This document shows positions 24,471 through 32,805 of a DNA stretch of 64,000 nucleotides, piece by piece (position 1 is the first letter of the stretch; every line of letters starts with the position of its first letter). The position numbers were made by a program, and so were the translations under genes. The stretch spans positions 62,001-126,000 of the forward strand of contig OY970240.1 of the NCBI GenBank assembly GCA_963715445.1. Reading direction: 5' to 3'. The stretch is from JAAYBF01 sp963715445. Its GTDB lineage: Bacteria; Actinomycetota; Thermoleophilia; Solirubrobacterales; Thermoleophilaceae. Below the pieces are notes generated by a model, which saw only the letters and a list, made by a program, of their open reading frames with translations, did not search any database and was not told where the DNA came from.

Positions 24471-25130
24471 CTAGAAGAGCAGGTGCTCGAGGCCCACGGT
24501 GGGCGAGCTCTCGAGCGAGGAGACGCGGCGCACGGCAAGCAGCACGCCCGGCATGAAGGACTCGCGGGAGATCGAGTCGTGACGGATGCTCAGCGTCTGC
24601 CCGAGCCCGCCGAAGACGACCTCCTGGTGGGCCACGAGGCCGGGGAGCCTGATCGAGTGGATCGGCTCGTGGACGTTCCCGCCCGCCTCCGAGATCAGCT
24701 CAGCAGTGCGCGCAGCGGTGCCCGACGGCGCGTCGAGCTTGCGATCGTGGTGCAGCTCGACGATCTCGCACTCGGGCATGTGGGGAGCGACGAGCTTCGC
24801 CGCCTCCATCATCAGGACGGCCCCGATGGCGAAGTTCGGCGCCGCGAAGAGGTTCGCGCTGCCGACTCCCGCCAGCTCCGCGAAATCGGCGCCGGTGGTG
24901 CCGGTCACGCAGTGAACCCCTGCCTCGAGGCAGAGGCGGGCGTTCTCGAGCGCGGTGTCGGGCTGCGTGAAGTCCACCACGACCTCGACCGAAGGCAGGA
25001 TCTGCTCGAGGGAAGTGTCCAGCTGAGGATCGGCGCGCCCCGCCAGCTCCATGTCCTCGGCGCCCTCCACGGCACGGCAGACGGTCTCGCCCATCCGCCC
25101 CGCGGCGCCGGAGACGCCTACGCGGATCAT
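24471..25130 (-). CDS. dapB: 4-hydroxy-tetrahydrodipicolinate reductase
   Basis: A 219-residue DapB, the NAD(P)H-dependent second step of the diaminopimelate pathway. It has the dinucleotide-binding 'VGVSGAAGRMGETVCRAV', 'VHCVTGTTGADF', 'APNFAIGAVLMM' and the active-site 'ELHHDRKLDAPSGTAART' with its His-His and Lys. It is shorter than the typical 245-270 residues, mostly through trimmed loops in the nucleotide domain, but the key motifs are intact. It follows the M16 peptidase gene with an ATGA overlap. Confidence 0.93.
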   Translation of the reverse strand: MIRVGVSGAAGRMGETVCRAVEGAEDMELAGRADPQLDTSLEQILPSVEVVVDFTQPDTALENARLCLEAGVHCVTGTTGADFAELAGVGSANLFAAPNFAIGAVLMMEAAKLVAPHMPECEIVELHHDRKLDAPSGTAARTAELISEAGGNVHEPIHSIRLPGLVAHQEVVFGGLGQTLSIRHDSISRESFMPGVLLAVRRVSSLESSPTVGLEHLLF

Positions 25131-26407
25131 GCGGCCAGAAGGGGGTTGACGTGCTCGAGCGCGGCGCGGAAGCTGTCCTCGCTCGCCCCCACTCCGGCCG
25201 CCGACATCCGCCCGGGCGCAAACAGCTCGGAGGCCAGGCTCGCGACGTCCTCGAGCGTCACCGCATCGATCGCCGCCAGCACCTCGTCGAGCGTCAAGAG
25301 CGGGACTCCGGTCAGCAGCGCGCTGCCGGTGCGGTTCATGCGAGCGAGGGTCGACTCCATCGAGAGCGTCGTGCGACCCTTCACGTTCTCGCGGGCGCGG
25401 GTCAGCTCCTCCTCGGTGACGCCGTCGGCGGCGATCCGATCGAGCTCGGTGCCGATCACCTGCATCGCCTCGCCGACGTTGTCCGGGCGGGTGCCCACGT
25501 AGAGGCCCACCTGGCCCGAATCGAGGAAGTGGCTGCTGAAGGAGTACACCGCGTAGGCGAGGCCCCGCTTCTCGCGGACCTCCTGGAAGAGGCGCGAAGA
25601 GGTGGACCCGCCGAGGATCGTGTCGAGCACGCGCAGCGCGAAGCGGCGCTCGTCGCCCCGTGGGAGGCCGGGCGCCCCGAGGCAGACGTGGTACTGCTCG
25701 GTCTCCTTGGCCTGGAAGCAGAGCCGCGGAGCGGCGTCGGCCGGAGCGGCCTCGGGAGCCGCCACCGTCGAGGTGGACATGGCGCCGTCCAGGGAGCGCT
25801 CGACCAGCGCCACCATCTGCTCGTGCTCGATGTTCCCAGCCGCGGCCACGACCATGTTGTTGGGAAGGTAGTGCCCGTCGTGGTAGGCGGCGATCTCGGG
25901 GATCGTCACCGAGGAGACGACCTCGGCCCGGCCGATGATCGGCCTGCCGAGCGGATGGTCGCCGAAGATGGCAGAGGAGAGGACGTCGTGCACCTTGTCC
26001 TGCGGCTCGTCCTCGTACATGGCGATCTCCTCAATCACCACCTCCCGCTCGGAGTCGATGTCGGGATAGGAGGGCCGCAGCACCATGTCGGACAGGACGT
26101 CGAACGCCTGCTCGAGGTGCCGGTCGAGGAACCGCGAGTAGACAGACGTCGTCTCCTTGCCGGTGCCCGCGTTGACCTCGGCGCCGATCGAGTCGAAGGT
26201 CTCGTCGATCTCGCGCGAGCTGAACCGGTCCGTTCCCTTGAACAGCAGGTGCTCCAGGAAGTGCGAGAGCCCCGCCTGCGCAGGGCTCTCGTCACGCGAT
26301 CCGGCCCGAACCCAGAACCCGAGCGCGATCGAGCGCGTGGACTCCATGCGCTCGGTCGCAACGCGAACCCCGGACGGGAGCTCGGTTATCTGGGCTGTGT
26401 CGGTCAT
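25127..26407 (-). CDS. M16-family zinc metallopeptidase
   Basis: A 426-residue pitrilysin-family peptidase related to mitochondrial processing peptidase beta. It has the inverted zinc motif HFLEH at 49-53 with a downstream glutamate in 'VVIEEIAMYEDEP', and the C-terminal half carries the partner signature 'SSRLFQEVREKRGLAYAVYS'. Both halves of the usual M16B architecture are present. No signal peptide is seen, so it is probably cytoplasmic. It follows pnp and overlaps dapB by ATGA; pnp, M16 peptidase and dapB in a row is a frequent actinobacterial arrangement. The substrate is unknown. Confidence 0.92.
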   Translation of the reverse strand: MTDTAQITELPSGVRVATERMESTRSIALGFWVRAGSRDESPAQAGLSHFLEHLLFKGTDRFSSREIDETFDSIGAEVNAGTGKETTSVYSRFLDRHLEQAFDVLSDMVLRPSYPDIDSEREVVIEEIAMYEDEPQDKVHDVLSSAIFGDHPLGRPIIGRAEVVSSVTIPEIAAYHDGHYLPNNMVVAAAGNIEHEQMVALVERSLDGAMSTSTVAAPEAAPADAAPRLCFQAKETEQYHVCLGAPGLPRGDERRFALRVLDTILGGSTSSRLFQEVREKRGLAYAVYSFSSHFLDSGQVGLYVGTRPDNVGEAMQVIGTELDRIAADGVTEEELTRARENVKGRTTLSMESTLARMNRTGSALLTGVPLLTLDEVLAAIDAVTLEDVASLASELFAPGRMSAAGVGASEDSFRAALEHVNPLLAA

Positions 26408-26477
26408 GCCAGTCGCAGCCGGGCCTCAGCCCGAAGGCTGAGGCACCGACCGCCGTCGGGTTCTTGAACGACTGGGC

Positions 26478-28733
26478 TCAGCGACTGTCTCGTCCGTGGC
26501 CGCCGCCGTTGCCACCCTCGCGACGCCCGCGGCCACCGCGGTCGCCGCCACGCCCGCGGCTCTCGCCGCCGCGCGATCCGCCCTTGTCACCGGTGCCGAC
26601 GCCGCTGAGCTCAGCGGCCGTCTTGCCCGCGATCTCGGGGTCGTCGGCGAGGCGCAGGCCGACTCGACCGCGCTCGCGGTCGACCTCGACCACGCGCACC
26701 GAGATCTCGTCTCCGCGGTTGAGCACATCCTCGACCGCGTCCACCCGCTCGCCCGGCTTGACGTTCGAGATGTGGAGCAGCCCGTCGTTGCCCTTGGAGA
26801 GCTCGACGAACGCGCCGAAGGTCGTCGTCTTGACGACCTTGCCGTTGAACTCGTCGCCGACCTCGACGTCCTTGGTCATCGAGCGGATGCGCTCGACCAG
26901 GGCGTCGCCCTGCTCGCCGTTCGAGGCGAAGACGCGCACGGTGCCGTCGTCGTCGATGTCGATCTGGGCATCGAACTCCTCGGACAGCGAGCGAATCGTC
27001 TCGCCGCCCTTGCCGATGACCATGCCGATCTTCTCGGTGTCGATCTGGATCTGGCCGATCGAGGGAGCGTGCTTGGACAGCTCCTCGCGCGGGCCCTGGA
27101 TCGCCTCGGCCATCTTGCCGAGGATGTGCGTCCGACCGACCTTGGCCTGGGCGAGCGCGTCGCGCAGGATGTCGAAGGTGACGCCCGTGATCTTGATGTC
27201 CATCTGGAGCGCGGTGATGCCCTCGGACGTTCCGGCGACCTTGAAGTCCATGTCGCCGAGGTGGTCCTCCACGCCCGCGATGTCGGAGAGCACGATGTAG
27301 TCGTCGCCCTCCTTGATCAGCCCCATCGCGATGCCCGCCACCGGCGCCTTGATCTGCACGCCGGCATCCATCAGCGCCAGCGACGATCCGCAGACCGACG
27401 CCATCGAGGACGAGCCGTTGGACTCGAAGATGTCCGACACGACGCGAATCGTGTAGGGGAAGTCCTCGGGGTCCGGCACGACCGGCACCAGCGCACGCTC
27501 GGCCAGCGCGCCGTGACCGATGTCACGGCGCTTCGGGCCGCGCATGAAGCCGGCCTCCCCGACCGAGAAGGGCGGGAAGTTGTAGTGGTGGAAGTAGCGC
27601 TTGGTCGTCTCCAGCCCAAGCGTGTCGAGACGCATCTCGTCACGCGTGGTGCCGAGCGCGGCGACCGAGAACGCCTGGGTCTGACCGCGGGTGAACACGG
27701 CGGAGCCGTGCGTGCGCGGAGCGACGCCGACCTCGATCCAGATGTCGCGGACCTCGTCCGCGGCACGCCCGTCGGGACGCTTCTTGTCGATCGCGATGCG
27801 GCGCCGGATGGTCTCCTTCTCCAGCTTGTCGAACGCGAGCTGAGCAGCCTGACGGCGCTCCTTGTAGCCCTCGCCCTCCGAATCGCCCGCAAGCGCCTCG
27901 AGCGCCTCCTCCTCGACGGCCTTGGTCGCGTTCTGGCGATCCAGCTTGTCGGTGATCTGCGTGGCCTCGGACAGCTTCGCGCCGAAACGCGAGGTCAGGT
28001 CGGAGAGCAGCGACTCGTCGACCTGCGGAACCTCGACCTCGGTCTTCGGCTTGCCGGCCTTCTCGGCCAGCTCGCGCTGCGCCTGGCAGAGCTTCTTGAT
28101 CTCGCCGTGGGCGATGTCGAGAGCGTCGAGGATCGAAGCCTCGGAGATCTCGTTCGCGCCCGCCTCGACCATCAGGATCGCTTCCTCGGTGCCCGACACG
28201 ACGAGGTCGAGCGGGCTCTCAAGCAGCCACTCCTCGTCGGGGTTGACGATGAAGTTGCCCTCTTCGTCCTGGCCGATGCGAACCGCGCCGACCGGCGTCG
28301 GGAAGGGGATGTCGGAGACCATCAGCGCCGCGCTGGCACCGTTCATCGCGAGGATGTCGTACGGGTGGACGTGGTCGATCGACATCGGGATCGAGACCAG
28401 CTGCGTCTCGCGCCGCCAGCCCTTCGGGAAGAGCGGCCGGATCGGCCGGTCGATCATGCGGGCGGTCAGGGTGCCCTTCTCGCCTGAGCGACCCTCGCGC
28501 TTGAAGAAGCTGCCGGGGATCTTGCCCGCGGCGTACATCCGCTCCTCGACATCCACCGTCAGCGGGAGGAAGTCGACATCGCGGAGGTTGCCGGCGGTCG
28601 CGGTGCCGAGGACCATCGTGTCCCCGCACTGCACGACAACCGATCCGCTCGCCTGCTTGGCGAGCTTGCCGGTCTCGAAGCTGATCTCGGCGCCGCCGAT
28701 CTCAACTGAGACCCGGGTTACGTCAATACTCAT
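26478..28733 (-). CDS. pnp: Polyribonucleotide nucleotidyltransferase (PNPase)
   Basis: A 751-residue phosphorolytic 3'-5' exoribonuclease. Two RNase PH domains flank an alpha-helical linker: the first begins 'RVSVEIGGAEISFETGKLAK', the second contains 'KRPDGRAADEVRDIW', 'RGQTQAFSVAALG' and the catalytic 'VVSDIFESNGSSSMASVCG'. A KH domain ('IGMVIGKGGETIRSL') and an S1 domain ('GKVVKTTTFGAFVEL') follow, ending in a Gly/Arg-rich tail from about residue 710. The start ATG has AAAGGA just upstream, preceded by a hairpin. It follows rpsO with a peroxiredoxin gene between. Confidence 0.97.
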   Translation of the reverse strand: MSIDVTRVSVEIGGAEISFETGKLAKQASGSVVVQCGDTMVLGTATAGNLRDVDFLPLTVDVEERMYAAGKIPGSFFKREGRSGEKGTLTARMIDRPIRPLFPKGWRRETQLVSIPMSIDHVHPYDILAMNGASAALMVSDIPFPTPVGAVRIGQDEEGNFIVNPDEEWLLESPLDLVVSGTEEAILMVEAGANEISEASILDALDIAHGEIKKLCQAQRELAEKAGKPKTEVEVPQVDESLLSDLTSRFGAKLSEATQITDKLDRQNATKAVEEEALEALAGDSEGEGYKERRQAAQLAFDKLEKETIRRRIAIDKKRPDGRAADEVRDIWIEVGVAPRTHGSAVFTRGQTQAFSVAALGTTRDEMRLDTLGLETTKRYFHHYNFPPFSVGEAGFMRGPKRRDIGHGALAERALVPVVPDPEDFPYTIRVVSDIFESNGSSSMASVCGSSLALMDAGVQIKAPVAGIAMGLIKEGDDYIVLSDIAGVEDHLGDMDFKVAGTSEGITALQMDIKITGVTFDILRDALAQAKVGRTHILGKMAEAIQGPREELSKHAPSIGQIQIDTEKIGMVIGKGGETIRSLSEEFDAQIDIDDDGTVRVFASNGEQGDALVERIRSMTKDVEVGDEFNGKVVKTTTFGAFVELSKGNDGLLHISNVKPGERVDAVEDVLNRGDEISVRVVEVDRERGRVGLRLADDPEIAGKTAAELSGVGTGDKGGSRGGESRGRGGDRGGRGRREGGNGGGHGRDSR

Positions 28734-28747
28734 ATGTTCCTTTCACT

Positions 28748-28766
28748 GCCGCCTCCGGTTGGCGGC
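28748..28766 (-). promoter_or_regulatory. Hairpin in the pnp leader
   Basis: A 6-bp GC stem (GCCGCC/GGCGGC) with a 7-nt loop lies 14 nt upstream of the pnp ATG, immediately before its AAAGGA ribosome binding site. PNPase mRNA leaders in other bacteria carry stem-loops used for autocontrol of pnp mRNA. No T-run follows on the pnp strand, so it is not an intrinsic terminator there. The regulatory role is inference. Confidence 0.4.
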
Positions 28767-28880
28767 TCTTTTCATGATCTCTCGAAATGGAGTCCCGGGC
28801 ATGGTAACAGCGCCCTCGAGCCACGCGGGCGCCACTCACTGAGCCGCCCAGGTCCCGACTTGGCTCCCCCGCCAAGCAGC

Positions 28881-29345
28881 TCAGGGGCCGCGGCGGCCGT
28901 CGAGCGCTTCGACGATGAGATCCGCGCTCGGTATCTCGAGCGGGCTCGGGGGGCGGTACGCCCACTCCACCACGAGGTCCGGCCCGATCAGGACCAGCGC
29001 CCGCTCGCTGTGGCCGCGCCGCTCCAGGTAGACCCCGTAGGCGCTCGCCACCTCGCCCTTGGGATTGAAGTCCGAGAGCAGCGGGATCCTCACCCCGAGG
29101 TGCCGCCGGAAGGCGTTGTGGGTGAAGGCCGAATCGACCGAGACGCCGTAGAGCTGGGCGCCCCGCTGCTCGATCTCGTCCAGGCGCTCCTCGTACGAGG
29201 TCAGCTGGTCGGTGCAGGCCGGGCTGAAGTCGAGCGGGTAGAAGGCGAGGACGGTGCGCTTCCCCTCGAGGTCCGAGAGGGAGACGTGCTTCCCGTCCTG
29301 GTCCGGCAGTTTGAAGCTCGGAGCCGGGGAACCCGGCCCGATCAT
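28881..29345 (-). CDS. 1-Cys peroxiredoxin (AhpE/Bcp-like) in the rpsO-pnp operon
   Basis: A 154-residue thioredoxin-fold peroxiredoxin that reduces peroxides. The peroxidatic Cys44 lies in 'YPLDFSPACTDQL', close to the family PxxxTxxC signature with Ser in place of Thr, and the conserved Arg follows later in 'RGHSERALVLIG'. It is the only cysteine in the protein, so a resolving thiol must come from a partner, as in 1-Cys/AhpE-type enzymes. The ATG overlaps the rpsO stop (ATGA), so it is translationally coupled to ribosomal protein S15. pnp follows after about 150 bp. Confidence 0.9.
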   Translation of the reverse strand: MIGPGSPAPSFKLPDQDGKHVSLSDLEGKRTVLAFYPLDFSPACTDQLTSYEERLDEIEQRGAQLYGVSVDSAFTHNAFRRHLGVRIPLLSDFNPKGEVASAYGVYLERRGHSERALVLIGPDLVVEWAYRPPSPLEIPSADLIVEALDGRRGP

Positions 29346-29611
29346 CGGCGCAGCCCGAGCTCCTTGATCAGCGCGCGGTAGCGATCGAGGTCCGTGCGCT
29401 GGAGGTAGTTCAGGAGGCGACGGCGCTTGCCGACGAGCATGAGCAGCCCGCGACGGCTGTGATGGTCCTTCTTGTGGTCGCGCAGGTGCTCGGTGAGATC
29501 GTTGACCCGCGCGGTCAGCAGAGCGACCTGGACCTCGGCGGAGCCGGTGTCCTTGTCGTCCTTGCCGTGCTTGGAGACGATCTCCTGCTTCTTGTCGACT
29601 GTCAGCGTCAT
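29342..29611 (-). CDS. rpsO: Ribosomal protein S15
   Basis: An 89-residue S15 of normal length, a primary 16S rRNA binding protein. The helices and rRNA contacts are visible in 'DTGSAEVQVALLTARVNDL', 'HLRDHKKDHHSRRGLLMLVG' split over helices 2-3, and 'RRLLNYLQRTD'. It belongs to the rimP-to-pnp operon, and ribF lies upstream. The stop overlaps the peroxiredoxin start. Confidence 0.97.
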   Translation of the reverse strand: MTLTVDKKQEIVSKHGKDDKDTGSAEVQVALLTARVNDLTEHLRDHKKDHHSRRGLLMLVGKRRRLLNYLQRTDLDRYRALIKELGLRR

Positions 29612-29663
29612 GCGGCGCGGAACGGTAGCAGAGCAGCCGCCCGGCGGCCCGGGCCCGGCGTTC

Positions 29664-30575
29664 TCACGAGGACAGGCCGGGATAGACGGTGGCGGCGCAG
29701 ATCTCCTTCGCCTGCCTCACGTCCGCCCACATCTGCTCCACCAGCTCCTCGACCGACTCGAAGCGCTTCTCGCCGCGCATCCGCTCGACGAACGCGATCC
29801 GCAGCGTCTCTCCGTAGAGATCGCCCTCGAAATCGATCAGGTACGCCTCGATCAGCAGGCCGCGGCCGGTGTCGAAGGTCGGGCGCACGCCGACGTTGAC
29901 CGCCGCGGGGTGACCGTGCGCCCAGGCGGCGTAGACGCCGTGCCCGGGGCACACGAGCGCGTCGTCGGGCACCAGGTTCGCGGTCGGCATCCCGAGCTCG
30001 CGCCCCCGCTTGTCGCCCGTTACGACCTCGCCCTCGACGAGGAACGGGCCGCCGAGGAACTCCGACGCGCCGCGGACGTCGCCCGCCGCAACGAGGCCGC
30101 GGATGTGGCTCGAGGAGGCGGTCTCCCCCGCGGCCTCCACCAGCGGCACCACGCGCGTCTGGAACCGGTCGTCGGCGGCGAGGAACTCCGGGGTCCCCTG
30201 CGCGCCGCGGCCGAAGCGGAAGTTCTCTCCCACGGAGACGCTCGTCGCGCCGAGCTGGCCCACGAGCACGTCGTCGACGAACTCGTCGGCGGTCTTCGCC
30301 GCGAACTCGCGATCGAATGGGATCACCACCAGCTCCTCTACGCCGAGGCCGGCGATCAGATCGCGCTTGACCGAGAACGGCGCGAGCAGCTTCGGCGCGG
30401 CCTCGGGGCGAATGACCGAGACCGGGTGCGGATCGAAGGTCAGGACGGTGTCGTTGCCGCGGATCACCTCGCGGTGGCCGACGTGCACGCCGTCGAAGGT
30501 CCCGATCGCGACGTTGCGAGGACCTGCCTCGCCGCGGGGCAGGACGGGCAGGTCGGTCAAGCGGGTGACCTTCAC
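29664..30575 (-). CDS. ribF: Bifunctional riboflavin kinase/FAD synthetase
   Basis: A 303-residue RibF that makes FMN and FAD from riboflavin. The N-terminal nucleotidyltransferase (about 1-155) has 'VAIGTFDGVHVGHREVI' and 'SVGENFRFGRGAQG'. The C-terminal flavokinase has 'VTGDKRGRELGMPTANL' and the GVYA/NVGVRPTF region. The GTG start at 30575 overlaps the truB stop (GTGA). The truB-ribF-rpsO order is conserved in many bacteria. Its cofactors would serve the flavoproteins of the window's redox cassette among others. Confidence 0.95.
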   Translation of the reverse strand: MKVTRLTDLPVLPRGEAGPRNVAIGTFDGVHVGHREVIRGNDTVLTFDPHPVSVIRPEAAPKLLAPFSVKRDLIAGLGVEELVVIPFDREFAAKTADEFVDDVLVGQLGATSVSVGENFRFGRGAQGTPEFLAADDRFQTRVVPLVEAAGETASSSHIRGLVAAGDVRGASEFLGGPFLVEGEVVTGDKRGRELGMPTANLVPDDALVCPGHGVYAAWAHGHPAAVNVGVRPTFDTGRGLLIEAYLIDFEGDLYGETLRIAFVERMRGEKRFESVEELVEQMWADVRQAKEICAATVYPGLSS

Positions 30576-31387
30576 GTCGCGAACACTACGACGGGCTGCA
30601 TCTGCCGGTCTCGCGGCTCGGCGATCGCCAGCAGCTTGCCATCGCGCGTCAGGCGCAGCACATCGCCCTGGAAAGTCCCCTCGGCCGCCACCGGCACACC
30701 ATGGGCGACGCCCGCGGCACCGGCGGCGTCGAGCTGCTGCTCCGGCAGGAAGCCGAGCGCCTCGTTGGCGGGGACGACCCGCTCCGGGTCCGCGTCGGCG
30801 AGCTTGAAGCCCCCGATCGCGCTCCGCTCGAGCTCCTCGCAGTAGGCGTCGCCCAGGTCGGCGATCAGCTGCCGCACGTACGTGCCGGAGGAGCACTCGA
30901 TCTCGAACGCGGCACGCTCGGCCTCGGCCCAGAGCGTCTCGGCCCGATGCACCGTGACCGGCCGGGGCTCGCCCTCCTGGGCCTCTCCCCTGCGCGCCTT
31001 CTCGTACAGGCGCTCGCCACCCACCTTCACGGCGCTGTAGGCCGGCGGGCGCTGCATGATCTCCCCGGTGGGGATCGCGAGGTCCGCGGGCATCCGGCCC
31101 GTCATCTCGAGCGTGCCGTCGCGATCGCCCGTGTCGGAGCGCCAGCCCAGCCGTGCGACGGCCCTGTAGGTCTTCGGGAGATCCATCAGCCACCGCTGCG
31201 CCCTCGTCATGCGGCCCACCAGCACCAGCAGCAGACCCGTCGCGAACGGGTCGAGCGTGCCCGCGTGGCCCACCTTGGTGCCGCGCGGCATCGTCCGCCG
31301 CACGCGCGCCACGCAGTCGTGCGAGGTCACACCGGCCGGCTTGGGGTAAAGGATCAGCCCCGTGGGACCCGCCTCGCTCGCAGCCAC
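30572..31387 (-). CDS. truB: tRNA pseudouridine(55) synthase TruB
   Basis: A 271-residue TruB, which forms the universal pseudouridine 55 in the T-loop of tRNAs. It begins 'GLILYPKPAGVTSHDCV', with the catalytic aspartate in 'KVGHAGTLDPFATGLL', 'KTYRAVARLGWRSDTGD' and 'CSSGTYVRQLIADLG'. A small C-terminal PUA-like region ends 'TRDGKLLAIAEP'. The start is a GTG at 31387. The stop overlaps ribF. It follows nrnA in the operon. Confidence 0.95.
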   Translation of the reverse strand: MAASEAGPTGLILYPKPAGVTSHDCVARVRRTMPRGTKVGHAGTLDPFATGLLLVLVGRMTRAQRWLMDLPKTYRAVARLGWRSDTGDRDGTLEMTGRMPADLAIPTGEIMQRPPAYSAVKVGGERLYEKARRGEAQEGEPRPVTVHRAETLWAEAERAAFEIECSSGTYVRQLIADLGDAYCEELERSAIGGFKLADADPERVVPANEALGFLPEQQLDAAGAAGVAHGVPVAAEGTFQGDVLRLTRDGKLLAIAEPRDRQMQPVVVFAT

Positions 31388-31402
31388 TCGACTACCGGCT
31401 GC

Positions 31403-32395
31403 TCAGCCGGCGAGCTGCCGGCGCACTTGCGCTCGGATCTCCTCCGTCAGCGCGTCGATGTCCAGCTCGGTCGTCGCCCCGGCGGCCTGCCGGTGCCCGC
31501 CGCCGCCGAGCGTCCTGGCGATCTCGGAGACGTCCACGCGATCGTCGGTGGCTCGCAGGGACACCTTGCGCTTGCCCTCCCGCTCGCCTCCGAGGTCGCG
31601 CACGAGCACCGCCACGGCGGTTCCCTTCACCGCGCGGGCGTGATCGATGATGCCCTCGGAGTCGTTCTCGAGCGCGCCCGCCTGCTCGAAGTCCTCGCTG
31701 GTCAGGCTGAGCATCGTGATGCACCCGTCGTCGAAGCGCTGGATCCTGGCCAGCGCGCGCTGCAGCAGCAGAACCCGCGCGAACGGCAGCGACTCGTAGA
31801 TGCGGCTGTACACGCGGTGCGGCTCCACCCCGGCATCGATCAGCTCGGCCGCCATCTGGTGCGACTCGGCGGTCGTGTTCTCGTACATGAACCGGCCCGA
31901 GTCGGTGATCAGGCCCACGTAGAGCGCCGCGGCGATGTCGGTGGTCAGCTCCGCGCCGAGCTCCTTGGTCAGGCGCCACACGATCTCAGCGGTGCAGGAG
32001 GCGTTCGGGTCGACCAGGTTGGCGGTTCCGAAGCGGGTGTTGTCGTGGTGATGGTCGATGTTGAGGATGTGGACACCCTCTCGCTGGAGGAAGTCGACCG
32101 GCATCCGATCGATGTTGCCGCAGTCGAGGAAGACCGCCACGCGATCGGCCATGTCCTCCGGCGGGCTGCCCACGAGGCCGTCGAACTGCAGGTCGCGGTA
32201 CTCGTACGGCAGCGGGAACTCGTCCGGCGAGAGGTACATCAGCGAGTCCTTGCCGAGCTGCGTGAGGATGCCGTGCATCCCCAGCAGCGATCCCAGGGCG
32301 TCGCCGTCAGGGTTCTCGTGGGTGGTGAGGAGGAACTTGTCCGCCTGACGGAGCTCCTCGACCACCTGCTCGACGTCGGTCGCCACCTCGGTCAC
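31403..32395 (-). CDS. nrnA: DHH/DHHA1 phosphoesterase (NrnA-type oligoribonuclease)
   Basis: A 330-residue DHH-superfamily enzyme. The DHH domain has 'THENPDGDALGSLLGM', 'VFLDCGN', 'LNIDHHHDN' and 'LYVGLITDSGRF', all Mn-binding motifs. The C-terminal DHHA1 domain has 'LGGGGHRQAAG'. NrnA-type enzymes degrade nanoRNAs and 3'-phosphoadenosine phosphate, and related proteins degrade cyclic dinucleotides. The GTG start overlaps the rbfA stop (GTGA). The rbfA-nrnA-truB order is standard in actinobacteria and Bacillota. Confidence 0.93.
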   Translation of the reverse strand: MTEVATDVEQVVEELRQADKFLLTTHENPDGDALGSLLGMHGILTQLGKDSLMYLSPDEFPLPYEYRDLQFDGLVGSPPEDMADRVAVFLDCGNIDRMPVDFLQREGVHILNIDHHHDNTRFGTANLVDPNASCTAEIVWRLTKELGAELTTDIAAALYVGLITDSGRFMYENTTAESHQMAAELIDAGVEPHRVYSRIYESLPFARVLLLQRALARIQRFDDGCITMLSLTSEDFEQAGALENDSEGIIDHARAVKGTAVAVLVRDLGGEREGKRKVSLRATDDRVDVSEIARTLGGGGHRQAAGATTELDIDALTEEIRAQVRRQLAG

Positions 32396-32751
32396 GATTC
32401 TTCCGCTTCGCCTTGGTCCGCCTCGTCGAGCAGACGGGAGATCCGCATGCCGCGCTCGAGGGCCTCGTCATGGGCGAACTCGAGGGTGGGCGTCCGCTTG
32501 AGGCGCAGTTCCTTGGCGATGATCGCCTGCAGGTAGCCGCGGGACGAGGCGAGCCCCTCGAGGCTCTCCTCGCGCTCCTCCTCGGTGCCCAGGACGCTCA
32601 CGTACACGCGGGCGTGCTGGATGTCTGGGCTGGTGTCGACGGCGGTCACGGTGACGAATCCTACGCGCGGGTCTTTGAGGCCGGCGGCGATGCGAACCGA
32701 GAGGACCTCCCTCAGCGCCTCGTTGACCCGCCGCATGCGATCGCCGGGCAT
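32392..32751 (-). CDS. rbfA: Ribosome-binding factor A
   Basis: A 119-residue RbfA that matures the 5' end of 16S rRNA. A KH-like fold is seen with 'RMRRVNEALREVLSVRIAAG', 'VGFVTVTAVDTSPD', 'HARVYVSVLG' and 'LRLKRTPTLEFAHDEALERG' (conserved hydrophobic strand then helix). I chose ATG at 32751 because the G-rich ribosome binding site lies about eight bases upstream. GTG at 32760 would place those G bases against the start. It overlaps nrnA by GTGA. Confidence 0.93.
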   Translation of the reverse strand: MPGDRMRRVNEALREVLSVRIAAGLKDPRVGFVTVTAVDTSPDIQHARVYVSVLGTEEEREESLEGLASSRGYLQAIIAKELRLKRTPTLEFAHDEALERGMRISRLLDEADQGEAEES

Positions 32752-32805
32752 CCTACCCACCCCCCGAGCCGACGGTGACGCGGGTCTTGGGAGAAGCGCC
32801 GCCCA

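Noticed and set aside
26496..28487. 663-codon open frame opposite pnp
   Set aside because: It is the antisense mirror of a certain gene. In high-GC DNA the complementary frames stay open, and the translation is Arg/Leu/Asp/His-biased with no recognisable domain.
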